Part shown: one piece after another, positions 48,533-60,670 of the stretch | How positions within the stretch are numbered: the stretch's first letter is position 1 | How the letters are laid out: each line of letters begins with the position of its first letter | Assembly (NCBI GenBank): GCA_963971425.1 | Contig: OZ020515.1 | Location: forward strand, 8,572,291 to 8,636,290 | Direction of reading: 5' to 3' | DNA: 64,000 nucleotides | Source of the DNA: Bryoerythrophyllum caledonicum | Lineage: Eukaryota; Streptophyta; Bryopsida; Pottiales; Pottiaceae | Notes under the pieces: model-generated | Seen by the model: the letters and a program-made list of their open reading frames with translations, nothing else | Told to the model about the DNA's origin: nothing | The model's database searches: none | Made by a program: the position numbers and the translations under genes

Positions 48533-49422
48533 TCAATCCTTTTTCTTTCTTAAGCTCCGCCATCTTAGATTCTTGTGAAAACTCGTCGTTTCCAATGGTG
48601 CTCTTACAATAATATCTTCATCATCAAGTACCTCTGCACAACTATCATCCAATCCATCTGACTCCTCATCACCATAAGCACTAGGCGCAAATTCCTTCAC
48701 TATTGAATTAATGTTGCCCACTTCCTTATTAACTATACCATCCACCATTGTTGTTACAATTTTTTTGAGCATTGTCACACATTGTCGGGCAAGGTACCAA
48801 AAAAACTTCTTCTTTTCCACATTAAACTTAGAAATCTTCAAATTTTTTATTTTTTATATACCTTTTTTTGTTATTCTTGTAGATCCCATCCTTATTGATT
48901 CCATGTGTATCCAAGAAACGTGTTGAAGACAAGAAAGTCCCTGCAATATTCTCCAAACAAAAAATGGACGAACAACCTTTAGGCAAAAGCTGACCGCTTT
49001 AGACCATGAGGTTCTTTAGAAGGTCCACCTTGCCAAACCATTCCAGAAGATGTGGGTGGAGCCCTTGAATTCAATGTTGGAGTAATTGTCTTCCCTGAAT
49101 CATGTCCGAGAGGTCTATGTGATAGAATTGGTGGAGCCCTCCCTAGACGAGTGAGTGTCGCACCTATTGAAGGTGTACTTTGTGAAGCCAAGCGATTTAG
49201 AAACAACTGGCCAATAGAAACATCTTCCTCCAAATTCTTTGAGCCATCATTTCTTGCGACGATTTTATTTGATTCTCTACAATGAGTTGTTTTTTCAATA
49301 TTTTGTTCGAATGCTTCATGAGGTTGATAAACTTCATCTCCGTTGGCAACTACTTGTTCATTTCGAACTTGCACCCCACCATCATCACCTCCACTATTGT
49401 TGAGGGAGTCTGAAACTCCCAC
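48533..49422 (-). other. two unrecognised minus-strand ORFs
   Basis: 49422-48979 (147 codons) has VSIGQLFLNRLASQSTPSIG and a Gly/Pro/Ser-rich end. 48841-48533 (102 codons) has a charged N-terminus, LARQCVTMLKKIVTTMVDGI and an acidic segment (DEESDGLDDSCAEVLDDEDI). Composition suggests coding origin, possibly part of a transposon gene, but I recognise no domain. Confidence 0.3.
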
Positions 49423-49859
49423 TTGGTTGTCCCTACCAAAAAAATTAGTTAAATTGTGATTTTTAGTCTTAGATAACTGAAAAATTTGTTAGTATTCCGT
49501 AGAAGTAGGTTGTAAAATAATTAGTGAAAGTCGGTGAATCCTTAACTAGTTAATTAGTCTTCAAGTGGTGATAAAATTTGGCCTCAAAACTACCAAAGTT
49601 GTGCCCAAAAAGACCTTGAAAGAATGCCCAGGAAGGATCTCCGAGACAAAAGTCCAAATCACCACTTAAAGACTAAACCAACTAGTCAAAGTCTTCATCA
49701 ACTAAATAGTATACTTAGTAGTGTTAGTAGTAGTTGTTTAGGTTTTCATGATTATTGTTGTAGTGGTTTAAGTCCCCATTTATGGACACTTAATTTTATA
49801 AGAAAAAAAAAAAGACTCAAAAATAAATTAAATGAAAAAGAAAAAGATTAAAATAAATA

Positions 49860-50230
49860 AAAATGATACTCGGATATAAACTCGGGTATGAGCCAACCCG
49901 GATATGGTTGGATACTCGGGTAGCAGTCCCACCAGGGCAGGGCTGGGCCTTAAGCTCGACCCCATCGGCCATGATCCAGGAGAACCGGGAACCCGGGTAT
50001 ATGCCCGGGCAGCCCAAGGTATGGGGCCCCACTAGCCAGTTGTCCCCGCCTTAGACAGCCTGCCCCTGATTAATCCATAGCCTCCCTCTCCGACCCCCCC
50101 TCTCCAGAATTATTCCTCCCTCTCTCCAACTCCTCTCTCCCTCCCTCTCTAAATTCTTTCCCCCCTCAAATATTTCTCTCTCTCCCTCTCTAGTTCTCTC
50201 CCTTTATAGTTTCTCTCTCTCTTTTTTATT
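49860..50230 (-). repeat. CCCGGGTAT block with pyrimidine tract
   Basis: Repeated ACTCGGGTA / AACCCGG / CCCGGGTATATGCCCGGG motifs (49865-50010), then a CT-rich tract of CCCTCTCTCC-type units (50085-50230). In reverse complement this has the same order as 200-712, so it is likely another diverged copy of the same repeat. Confidence 0.45.
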
Positions 50231-50239
50231 TTGGGGGAG

Positions 50240-52560
50240 TTGGTCGCACCTAGGGTTTGAAGCGTCAAACCTAGGATTTGGTCGTGGAGGAGGCTTTTTG
50301 ACAACGGTGGTGGAGATTACTAAGCGTGGAGGTGGTGCAAGGAGGTTCGTGGCCGCGGCGAGAAGTTTCATGAGACAAGACCACGAGTTCAAGTAGGTTG
50401 CGGGTGTAACAAGGATGTGGCAATAAGTTAGGGAAAAGGTGATTCTTGCCACATATTGGGTTTCTCTTGTTTGTGCAAATTTTCTTGTATGTTAAGTCTT
50501 TTTTTCTCTTTTTCTACCGGAGTGATCCCCGTTTACATCCTCTTCGGTTTAGAGAAAAGTCTACCGGTAGACTCTATCTAAACCTTGTATGTCCTAGATC
50601 TTGGTTTCTTGCACTTGCAAGTCTACCCTAGTATCCCACTGTTGGTTTACAATTGTCCCAGCCTTGTGGCAAAAATGTTCTTTATATTTTCTCCACTCCT
50701 CCCTCATCTCTAGGTCTTCTCTAATTTTTCTATTATTAACCCGGTCAACCGGGAAATCCTCTTCCAACTTCTTGTTTCCCAAGTCGCCTCTTCAAAGTAG
50801 TCAATTGTGATGTTTTATTTGTCGTGTTATTAGATACTTGCAATATCTACATCCACGTTAGTCCAATAAAGTTTTCCGGAGAAAGAACACCGGTTGTCCG
50901 GTGTATTTATGTTTTCCGGGCCATACTAGAGTTTGTGATAATTTGTGATAGGTGATTGGTGTACATACAAGGCACATCCCGGGGTAAGTCCATCCCGGAC
51001 AATATGACATCACCGGTAACACAGACGCTTTCTAAGATTGATTCGAACAAGTGGGAGGGGATTGCGAAAGGAGAATAGTTTGAAGAAGGTGGTTGAGTTT
51101 TTAAACTCAATCTTCTGGCTAATCCTTCCATGGATCTACCGGGAGATAATTCCACTCTTCCGGATGAGTCTTTTGGTTGAGCCTTTGTTTTATGTTATGT
51201 GTTATTGTTGATTTATCCCATCGGTTGATTGGATGTTGTTAAAGTTGCTAGAATAAACACTAGCATGAGAGTGGTGACGTCGATGGGGCCCCATTGCGCA
51301 CCCGGTCACTACCACTTGAGTGATTTCTCCAGCTACTTACTTTTGTTAAGGGATGGTTTGCCGATCTCGGACCGGGAGTCTTCCGGTTTACCGATCTACC
51401 AGTAATCCGCCGGTGACTAGGCTACCCTTGATTTTGGATCCAGATGCCATTTTGTCCTTTCGGGGATCTACTTTAGGAGGATAGCTATTGACTTTTGTGC
51501 ACTCTCTAGATGCCATTTCCACCTTTTGGGGATCTAGTTTTAGAGGGTAGCTATTGACTTTGGTACACTCTCTAGATGCCATTTCTACCTTTTGGGGATC
51601 TAGTTTTGGAGGGTATCTAGTTGCCTTTGTGTACTTAAAAAGTCTTGGGCTCTTGTATTAAGTACTCTTCTCTTTGTTCGTTTGCTCGTGTCTTGCCTTC
51701 ATTGCTTGTGTTTAGAGTCTTTTGTTGAGCTTGTGTGAGTAAAGGTGGAGAGGATTGAGTCCTCCTGGTGAGTCTTTAGTAGGATGTTAAATGTTATGTG
51801 ATTGAGTGTGAGTAGAGGCTTCCGGAGGGTGTAGGATATCCAAATTAGATAGGTGGAGTAAGATTCGAGATCTACTTCAAATCCATGATCGATGGGACCA
51901 GGAAGAGTTGTCTACCGAATGGGATCCATGAAGCCCACGGCTATTTATGATAGCCTCCCTTAAGTGGGAAGTGTTTGGATTGGTGGGAAGGAGGGGTGGT
52001 ATCCCGCCTTTTGGTACACCGGGAGAGATCCCGGCAAAGGCTGAGTCTGGAGTATTTTGAAGTTTCTACCCTTACAGTGGATGAGTTCCGGCGATCCCCG
52101 TGGATGATTGATTTGCTTATGTGATTTACTTAGCATTCGATTGTTGTTATTTTTGTATCTTCTTTGTTTGATTCATTCGGTGTGGTTGTAGTTGGAACCC
52201 GGGTTTGCATGATCGGTTTACTGGAACAAGTTTCCGGTAGATTGTGAATTCCGATAAACTAGTTGCAGCCTTTTTAACTCTTTCAAGGTGTAGAGTTAGA
52301 TTGTGGATATTGTGGACTCTAGACTGCGAGAACGGAGGGTAGTGACTTTCTGGGCAGTGTAAAAACTTACCGGATAACTACTTTGACGTTCAACAGAGTT
52401 TAAACTAAGCACTTGTGGATACTTGTTACCGGTCACTAAGGTACTGGGGAAGCCATCCTCCAAGATGTGCTGAGGTATCGAATGTGAAGTATTGTTAAGA
52501 TTTGGAGAGTTTGACACACGATAGAAATCCTTGGAAACGATCTGGTTAGGTGGGCTCACT
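50240..52560. repeat. repeat-rich non-coding stretch with a 66-bp triplication
   Basis: At 51441-51640 three successive ~66-bp units begin AGATGCCATTT (51442, 51509, 51574) and continue with GGGGATCTA and AGCTATTGACTTT. The surrounding 50.5-52.5 kb is dotted with CCGG-containing motifs (ACCGGTAG, TTCCGG). ORFs here are short and match nothing. Confidence 0.55.
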
Positions 52561-52575
52561 TAAGGTTAATTTTGG

Positions 52576-53990
52576 TTATCTTTGAGAATTGCAAACCACT
52601 CGACTACGACAATTGTTGCCATCATTATTGCCAAGATGTTCATCAATTCCTTGTTCATCGTCATTATCTTCATCTGCACGATCATATCCAATGGTATCAT
52701 CATCCTGCAAATCATTAACCACATCGTCAGTCCCCTGAAGTGGTTCATCCTCAAAATCCAACCAGCCAAAAATCCCATTACTAGTAGGAACCGCACGATC
52801 TTCATTTGGTTGGTTCTTGAGGTTTTTCATCCGACCTATGGCCACCTACATTGTCCATGTCAAATTCTCATTGCGAGTCATCCGCATTGTCATACCCAAC
52901 ATCATCACCATCATCATGCCCATCGGCCAATCCATCATTGCCACCATTGTCATGATTTTCTTTGACGTGTATTGGTTGAACATTTGGATCCTAATCTTTT
53001 TTTAAATGGATGGTTGTTGTACCATATAATCGGATCCGCTCCACGTTGCTCCCGAAAGCGCTTACTATTGGTGTAAATATACACTATGTCTTCTTCCTTC
53101 TTTACACCCAAATGTTTGCGAACCTTGCTTTGAATGAACAAATACATGCTCCAATTTCACTCACACAATGATGTCGAGCACGTAAACAAAAGAATGCCCT
53201 TCGCTATCAAAGGCAATACATCGTCCTCAACCCGCTGCTACTACTGTTGAGGTAGCATCCGTATTTCTTGAATGTCTAGGGCCTCTAGAGGGCCGTAAGG
53301 ACTTGTACACTCCTCAAAGTGCGTTAGTTTCTCCATCACAACGCTGTGGTTGACTCCAAGCGGCCTACTTAAATGCCTCAGCACTCTCTTGCGTGCACGC
53401 TTTGTTGTTCCACTCCTTTGAAGACCTCCGCAGTCCGTCAAATACAAATTCAACAAAGCATTTGCGTAGTGAAGATCAGTCACCTTCATCTTCCATCTTT
53501 GATTAAATTGCTTCTTGAAGCAGTTTGCTATAAGAAGGTCAAGTGAGAATCATGCATTCCATAGACCAAACACATGCTTCCTCAGATTATTCATGGCCAA
53601 CCACCCCCTTCCCATTGCCGGAGTTTGTCCATCGAAGGTCCTCAAAGTCACAATAGTTGGCTCGACGAGATGCACAAATTTCTCACAATGCATCCAAAAC
53701 GTCTCGTCAAGAATAATATTCCTGACCAAATATGCCAATGCATGAGAACAAAGCCCGTTTTGGCGATTGAATAAACTATTTACGTGCTCCCCCTATTTCT
53801 CATGGACTACCGCTTGCAGTAGTGTTGCTTTCACCTTAAACAGTCGACTAATCAACCAGAATTGGCAGCCAAATCTTGTCTCTGTAGGCAAGATTAAAGA
53901 CAATTTTGGGCTAAATTGGCAAAACAAAGCCAAGGTCATGTGACAATTCCTTATTAAAACGTAGATACATTTAGCCATAATAATCAACTG
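52576..53990 (-). pseudogene. hAT-superfamily transposase, C-terminal part, degenerate
   Basis: Minus strand, 5' to 3': LILPTETRFGCQFWLISRLF (about 53900), the hAT block P-x-x-T-R-F-x-S; then FWMHCEKFVHLVEPTIVTLR and FDGQTPAMGRGWLAM; then a segment to 53241; then near 53180-53030 CSTSLCE, NWSMYLFIQSKVRKHLGV and EDIVYIYTNSKRFREQRG, the hAT C-terminal dimerisation region (C-E-R-N-W-S ... L-V-x-I-x-x-N). Stops and frame changes separate the blocks. An acidic Asp/Asn-rich tail continues to about 52576. The BED zinc finger and first catalytic block are not seen. Confidence 0.75.
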
Positions 53991-54121
53991 CTTATAGGTT
54001 GGTTCCTTGCCTCAATCTTCCAACTTATCCCTTGCTTTACAACTATCTCAAATAAATTGAATGTTTGAACATCCATTGGTTAATCCTTACAAATCTAAAC
54101 AAGCCTTTGGTGTATACCATA

Positions 54122-54503
54122 GTATTCTACATGTGTGGTGTCATATTCTAACATAATAAGGTTCACATATTGGAATGACCTCCAAATTAAAGATGTTGAT
54201 GACCAATCTTCAAACTAAAAGGTGTAAGTCTTGCTAAACTTTAATACATTTTTTGTAATCCACAGAGCAAAATACTTGCTTGTACATTTGATTCCCGGCT
54301 GACGTTTAAGGGTTAACCCTTAAACGACCCACGGGGACTGTATGTATGGTCACGTATTTTATTTTGTGGAATACAAAAGATGTATTAAAGTTTAGCAAGA
54401 CTTACACCTTTGGATTAAAGATTGGTCAACTAGCATCTTTAATTTGGAGGTCATTCCAATATGTGAACCTTATCATGTTCAAACACCATACATGTGGAAT
54501 ACC
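54122..54503. mobile_element. fold-back element upstream of RPT1
   Basis: Two ~140-bp arms (54122-54265 and 54366-54503) are reverse complements with few mismatches, e.g. AAGGTGTAAGTCTTGCTAAA (left) and its complement at 54390-54410. The ~100-bp loop contains a perfect palindrome GTTTAAGGGTTAACCCTTAAAC (54304-54325), and a similar GTTTAAGGGTTAAGCC lies just outside the right arm. No coding capacity; a MITE-like hairpin about 330 bp upstream of the RPT1 start. Confidence 0.8.
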
Positions 54504-54832
54504 AATGGCACCTTCTAACGTTTAAGGGTTAAGCCTTGAATTACATTAATTTCCATTTAAGTATTGACATTTAGGAATAGAGTTACTTCTATATTTTGGA
54601 CGCACTCAGGCACAAGTTATTTATTCGTTCGTTCGATTTGTCATTCGTTCGCTTGTGGTCGTCTCCGTCACCAGGTCCATGGAAGAGTGCAAGCCATGCC
54701 TCTCACTTGCGATCCACTCTTACACCTGCATTTTCACTGCGTTGCAGCAGCAGCAGCAGCGCTCCAAACCCTAACGCCATCGTCAAACCCCACGCTCCCC
54801 ACCCGCACACCTCACAGCTCTCCCCTGAAACC

Positions 54833-57800
54833 ATGGCGGACATCGCCGACGATCTCCTCAAGGAGAAGAACCCGCCTCCGCTCGACGAGGACGACATCGC
54901 GCTCCTCAAAACCTATGTACGTCTCTCTCTTCTCCTCGGTCGATTGATTCTGGTGCAACGGCTTTCAGTTCCAGTGTGATGGCGCATACAACTGGAGCTC
55001 GGTTTTTGTAACCCTAGGTGGATCGGGGAGCCCATGTACTCGAATTAGGGTTTCGATGATTCGCAGCTATGGCGTGGCTTTTGAGTAATAGGAAGGATTG
55101 TTTTTTCTATGATGGACTTTGAGCGCCTCGAGACGGTTTGAGGTCGGTGAATGGTCGGTTCTGGTGCTTTGAATGGCTATCATGCGAAATTGGTGGTGGA
55201 TCGGGAGCGCATGTTGAGTGCTGCTATGTTGAGTTATGGTTTGTTACACGCTTTGAGGTGGTTATTAGACGCTGAATGGTGGAAGTTTTCTGTGGGGAAG
55301 GGGTATTTGAAACCTAGTTATTTGAAGCAGTTACGTTTTGGAGGAATTGTGGCTGGGATAGGTGACTAAGATAGGGTTACGGTGTCTCGGGGTTTTCAAG
55401 AGGTTTAGGGTTTGACGGTGCCGGTTTTCTTTTGAGGTTTCGATGTGAAAGTTGTTGATGACGATGTGGATGAGTTGGAATTGCAGGGCTTGGGACCATA
55501 TGCAAACCTCATCAAGAAGACTGAGAAGGACATCAAAGAGATGGCTAAAAAGGTCAACGACTTGTGTGGTATGATTGGTTTCCCCTACGTCTGATGTATT
55601 CGACGTTCATTTGTTATGTATTTATAGCGGACGTCTGTGTCGTTGGAGAAAATCACTTTGCGGCCATTGGCAATCAATTTGCTTCACCTTTTTCACTTAT
55701 TTGTGTTATCGTCTGTGCAGGAATCAAGGAATCCGACACTGGATTGGCGGTGCCCAGTCAGTGGGATCTTGTTTCGGATAAGCAGATGATGCAAGAGGAA
55801 CAACCATTGCAGGTAAATAGTCCTCGCTGCACATATCTTTTCGGGCAGACCTTGAGTTCTATGAGGAACATTTCTTATTTATGTAGAGAGTTAGATGGTA
55901 GTGTCTCATGTTTCTGCTTCTGGCAGGTTGCTAGGTGCACAAAAATTATCAACGCCAATACAGATGACTCGAAGTATGTCATCAATGTGAAGCAGATTGC
56001 CAAGGTACCACACTCCCTACATTAGTCAAAACATTGTCAATGATGGTCACTGAAGCTGCCTTTTTGTTGATTATTAGATGCCGGTCTCGCTTTGTTGTTT
56101 GTGAATCGACTCATACGGCTTTAGTTTCGCTTTTAGTTAGTTCATCCCATCACTTAATCATTAGTTCTGTATGGTGGTTTTGGCAGTTTGTCGTTGGATT
56201 GGGTGAGAAAGTGTCTCCAACAGACATAGAGGAGGGTATGCGTGTTGGGTACGTTTTTCCTTTATGTACCATTCCAGCTTTACTCTAGCCACCAATTTGC
56301 CTGTATGGATCAGCTACATCACAATATTTCTTTTAGGCATATATTCAATCAGAATGCTCTTTCGACTGCTATTGCTACGTGGTCGGCTCTTGAAAGCTGG
56401 TATTCTGGTCGAGATATTCACTTTATTGGTGGCAATTGACATATGCAGGGTAGACCGAAACAAGTACCAAATTCAGATTCCATTGCCACCTAAGATTGAC
56501 CCGAGTGTCACAATGATGACGGTGGAGGAAAAGCCAGATGTCACCTACAATGATATCGGTGGTTGTAAGGAACAAATAGAGAAGATGCGTGAGGTCAGTG
56601 TTTCGGAGATGACGCCTCCTAATATCATACTTGGTCGGTTGGAGTTTCTCTCGTATTCGAATCAAAATTTCATATGTATGCGATCTTGCTCCATGGTTTC
56701 CTTCAGGAACAGAATGGGGTTATGCTACTGTGATATTGTGATTGCGGATATCTGAAAATCCATGTTTTTTCTTGAACAGGTTGTGGAATTGCCAATGTTG
56801 CATCCCGAGAAGTTTGTAAAGTTGGGAATCGACCCGCCCAAGGGAGTCCTTTGCTATGGCCCTCCCGGAACTGGCAAGACTCTGTTAGCCCGAGCTGTTG
56901 CAAATAGGACAGATGCCTGCTTTATTCGTGTCATTGGCAGCGAGCTTGTTCAGAAATATGTAGGAGAGGGAGCTCGAATGGTTCGTGAACTTTTTCAGGT
57001 ACCGCACTGTTCATACATCTACATTTGCATTTCCTCTATAGACCGTCAAACTTGCTCGTCCATTGAATATCGATGTCCTTGAATATGGATGTCATTGAAT
57101 ATGGAATTTATTCAACGTCAATGTATTGCTGTTTTCTTTCATATATGTTCGTTTGACTTTATGTAACTTCGGTATATTTTTCTCACGATTCACTCTTTTT
57201 TTGAGTGAGCAGATGGCTCGTTCGAAAAAAGCCTGCATTGTGTTCTTCGACGAAGTAGATGCTATTGGAGGTGCTCGTTTCGATGATGGTTCTGGAGGTG
57301 ACAACGAAGTTCAAAGAACTATGCTTGAAATAGTCAACCAACTTGATGGTTTCGATGCTCGTGGCAACATCAAAGTGTTGATGGCGACCAACAGGTCAAA
57401 AGATCTTCTCTTTCATAAGTGTTTTTGTAGAGTGAGTGTATCACTTGAGACACATCGAGGGACGAACAAGCATGCACTCTCTTTAAGATGAACATGTCGT
57501 GACTGTCTTTCTGATGGTGAGAGCAGGATTGTTACTGTGCACATTACATCTCAACGACGGCCAACCACATTATACTAGTACTGAAACTGATTGTGATCTG
57601 TACAGACCCGATACGCTAGATCCGGCTCTTCTGCGACCTGGTCGGTTGGATCGTAAGGTGGAGTTTGGGTTGCCTGATCTTGAAAGTCGAACCCAGATCT
57701 TTAAGATTCATACGCGGACTATGAATATCGAGCGAGACATCCGGTTTGAGCTGCTCGCACGTCTCTGCCCCAATTCCACAGGTTTGGACCCTTATAACTT

Positions 57801-58151
57801 AGTATCCTTACAGAGAAACTTTGTCACTGGATTCTAGTCTTGTTCCTTCATATATTCTCACCTGAATACGATGGACTCTGTTGTGCGAACAATTCTACGC
57901 GGTGTCTTCTCTAGCTGATAAACCTCCAGACATTATGAAGGGTGGTGTCTTGTCACGAATTTCCATGACTAATGAAAGCACGACCTTTTCCAGGTGCGGA
58001 TATTCGGAGTGTGTGCACTGAGGCAGGCATGTACGCCATCCGAGCGCGGAGGAAAACCGTGACGGAGAAGGACTTCCTGGAGGCTGTCAATAAGGTGATC
58101 AAAGGGTATCAGAAGTTCAGCGCGACACCCAAGTACATGGTGTACAATTAG
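54833..58151 (+). CDS. RPT1: 26S proteasome regulatory ATPase RPT1
   Basis: RPT1 is one of six AAA+ ATPases in the base of the 19S particle, which unfolds substrates into the 20S core. Ten exons: 54833-54916, 55487-55568, 55721-55812, 55927-56004, 56187-56248, 56449-56593, 56780-56998, 57213-57394, 57606-57781, 57994-58151. They sum to 1278 nt (425 aa), the usual plant length. N-terminus [20 protein letters not shown]; coiled coil [21 protein letters not shown]-domain block [14 protein letters not shown]; Walker A GPPGTGKT (56864); Walker [10 protein letters not shown]; Arg-finger region [14 protein letters not shown]-terminus [11 protein letters not shown], ending in an HbYX-like tail (M-Y-N). 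All introns GT-AG and in phase, no stops: intact and probably active. Its leader is duplicated at 37.7 kb. Confidence 0.97.
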
Positions 58152-59048
58152 TCTAGTTCCAATGTTCATATTGTTTCAGGAGTTCTTGGTTGATTGGCTG
58201 CTGTTAGGTATTGTACACCTCCATGGCTGATGTAAACTCCATTGCAATCCGAATGGTGGTTCTACTGCTCATGGTCTACTATTCTCCACAGTGATTTGTA
58301 GCCAAATCTGAATGTGGTAGTTTGGAATGGTACCAAATCCAATGAAGCAGGAGCGTTCTACGTTTCTTCCTTCTCGTTGGCCCACTCTCCTTCGTGATCA
58401 GCAGTCTCTTGTGTGTGATTCCAAAGGTCCAATTCATAGTACCTTTACCTCATTTTAGTAAGAGAAGAAAAAAGACAGAACCAGGATCTCCGTAGGGATT
58501 TTTCATTTAGAATGTTATTGCTCTATACATCAAGGATAGAAGACCAAATTGCCTCACATTACAAACTCCTCAGAACTGTCGGGTACTACCCGTTAACGAA
58601 TTTTTCCTGTAAGCCAGTTCGCTCTGCGTGACCACCTCTCATTCGAATCGCTTCAGCTCTCAATCTGTTTGTGCTTTTGACTTTCTTTCAATTGGAGGGA
58701 ATTTCTACTCCGTATGGCCTCTCATCACCACAATTGCCTGATCCTACCGAGTCAAATCTTTCACTTCCATGATTTGTGAAAGTGAACTCATTCAAAACAG
58801 ATGTACTCAGACATGTTGTTTGTGCACACGGAATTCGCACCACCATGGAGCACATTAAAATAAGTCACTTTGCCACAAGTCTTCTCTACACATGGCAACA
58901 TCATATTCATGCATCGAATGCAACATTCATTGCACACTTGATCCACCAACCGAGACTGTATGAAACTAGATCACATTGAAAAAAGACAAAATCCAAACTA
59001 TGCAATACATCAACACATACCGTGTTCATGATGCATATACTTACATAA

Positions 59049-59993
59049 TCACCATCTAGTGTTGCCACCTTTCGCTTCTACAACAACTTTCAAGCGATCA
59101 GGCATACTTGAAATAAGGCAAAAAAGCTCGTCTTTAGAGACTTCATTCCATAGTGTTGTAACTGTCTGAACCATCTCCTCACTACTTCTTGGTCTATTGT
59201 AGTGACGTAACTTATCCTTCACAATTCTCCAAACATTTTCAATAGGATTCAAGTCCGGCGAATTAGGAGGCCACTCAAATTTTTTTATCCCGTGTGCCTC
59301 TCTCCAACTAGTGGCAAGTTTTCCTCGATGAACTGGAGCTCCGTCTTCCATAAGCGTTATCCTTTCTCGTATATCATGCATGAAATACAAGCCACTCAAC
59401 GTTCCTTTATACACGGTCCTTACAAAATGTTCTGATGTGCGCTCCCCTTGTGGCAAGATGACCAAAGGACTCTTGAAAAAGCGAGAGAAGGCACTCCAAA
59501 CCATAACCAAGGTGCGACCAGATTTGAAAGTTGGTGCCAAACATGCAGAAATTTTTTTCTCGTGAACTTTCCTCCAAACTCTAATTTGGCGATAATATTT
59601 ACCAACTTCAAAGCTAGACTCATCTGTCCAGATCACATGTTTCCACTCATGAACAGACCAATGTTTATATCGGTGCGCAAAAGCAAGGCGTTTCTTTCTA
59701 TGTGTAGCATTGAGAAATGCTTTTTTACGAGCTATACGGTTGGCATAACCAATACTACAGATATACCTTCGGATTGTGTTCCGGTGAACACCAAATATTG
59801 ACCCCGGTTGTCCCAAAGTTTGACGACATTCACAAGAGATGTAACGAGCTAACAATCGAACGTCTCGGTTAGTCAACTTACGTGTGATTGTCATCGATTT
59901 CTTCCTCTCACATGTGCCCGTACCTTTCCATTTCTTCAAAACCGTAGAAACAGTTGAAGGAGAAACCTCGAAACAGTTTGCTACATCCTTCAT
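59049..59993 (-). CDS. Tc1-like DD34E transposase, intact
   Basis: 314 codons, uninterrupted. An N-terminal helix-turn-helix (MKDVANCFEVSPSTVSTVLK) is followed by a second DNA-binding block (RRYICSIGYANRIARKKAFL) typical of Tc1 enzymes. Catalytic triad: VIWTDESSFEV (first Asp), LMEDGAPVHR (second Asp), and WPPNSPDLNPIENVW (Glu). Exactly 34 residues separate the second Asp from the Glu, which is the Tc1 spacing and not the DD39D of typical plant mariner-like elements. A stop lies a few codons upstream of the chosen ATG, supporting the start. Confidence 0.93.
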   Translation of the reverse strand: MKDVANCFEVSPSTVSTVLKKWKGTGTCERKKSMTITRKLTNRDVRLLARYISCECRQTLGQPGSIFGVHRNTIRRYICSIGYANRIARKKAFLNATHRKKRLAFAHRYKHWSVHEWKHVIWTDESSFEVGKYYRQIRVWRKVHEKKISACLAPTFKSGRTLVMVWSAFSRFFKSPLVILPQGERTSEHFVRTVYKGTLSGLYFMHDIRERITLMEDGAPVHRGKLATSWREAHGIKKFEWPPNSPDLNPIENVWRIVKDKLRHYNRPRSSEEMVQTVTTLWNEVSKDELFCLISSMPDRLKVVVEAKGGNTRW

Positions 59994-60109
59994 CGCATCC
60001 CTCCTTTACGCATCCGAACCATTAGAATCCTGTCTCTCGTGCTGAAGACCCTCCTCTTCATTCTCACGCAACACTTCTATCAAAGTTCCCACACTAACTA
60101 GTATCTTGA

Positions 60110-60670
60110 CAATCATCGAAACTATGGATCTCACGTCAGGATCTCATGGAAACTAAGAATACAGTCATGGAAAACTGTGATCTCACTTCTGGATCTCATA
60201 GAAAATTATCGATAGACAGTTATGAGTCATCAAAAGCTCTGGATCTCACTTCTGCACCTCATGGATAGACTATCATCACTCATCGAAAACTCTCAATCTT
60301 ACTTCTGCATCTCATGGATAGACAATCATCACTCATCGAAAACTTTCGATCTCACTTTTGCAACTCATCGAAACTAAATAGAGACAATTATCGAAAACTT
60401 CGAATCTGACTTGTGGATCACATGGTATGAATCCTCTATAAGTACCGAGATACTGCAAAGCTACATTGCCGAAATGTAAAAATCCCGATGCATAAGCTCC
60501 GTAGTTTCATAAATGAGACGTCATTTTCTTGAGTGTATCAGATTATCTTTTGAATTTTTTCTCAATTCTAATCGTTGGATTTGTATGGAGGTGGGTCCAG
60601 GAGAATATAGCCTCCACTTAAAATAATTGAATATCGATGCATGAGTTGACGGTTGACGGTTGACGGTTGT
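60110..60670. repeat. subterminal tandem repeats of the Tc1-type element
   Basis: Several degenerate units of about 65-70 bp share CTCATGGATAGACTATCATC and ATCTCACTTCTG (60130-60420). A perfect (TTGACGG)n run of about three and a half units lies at 60648-60668. Non-coding, between transposase start and right TIR. Confidence 0.75.
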
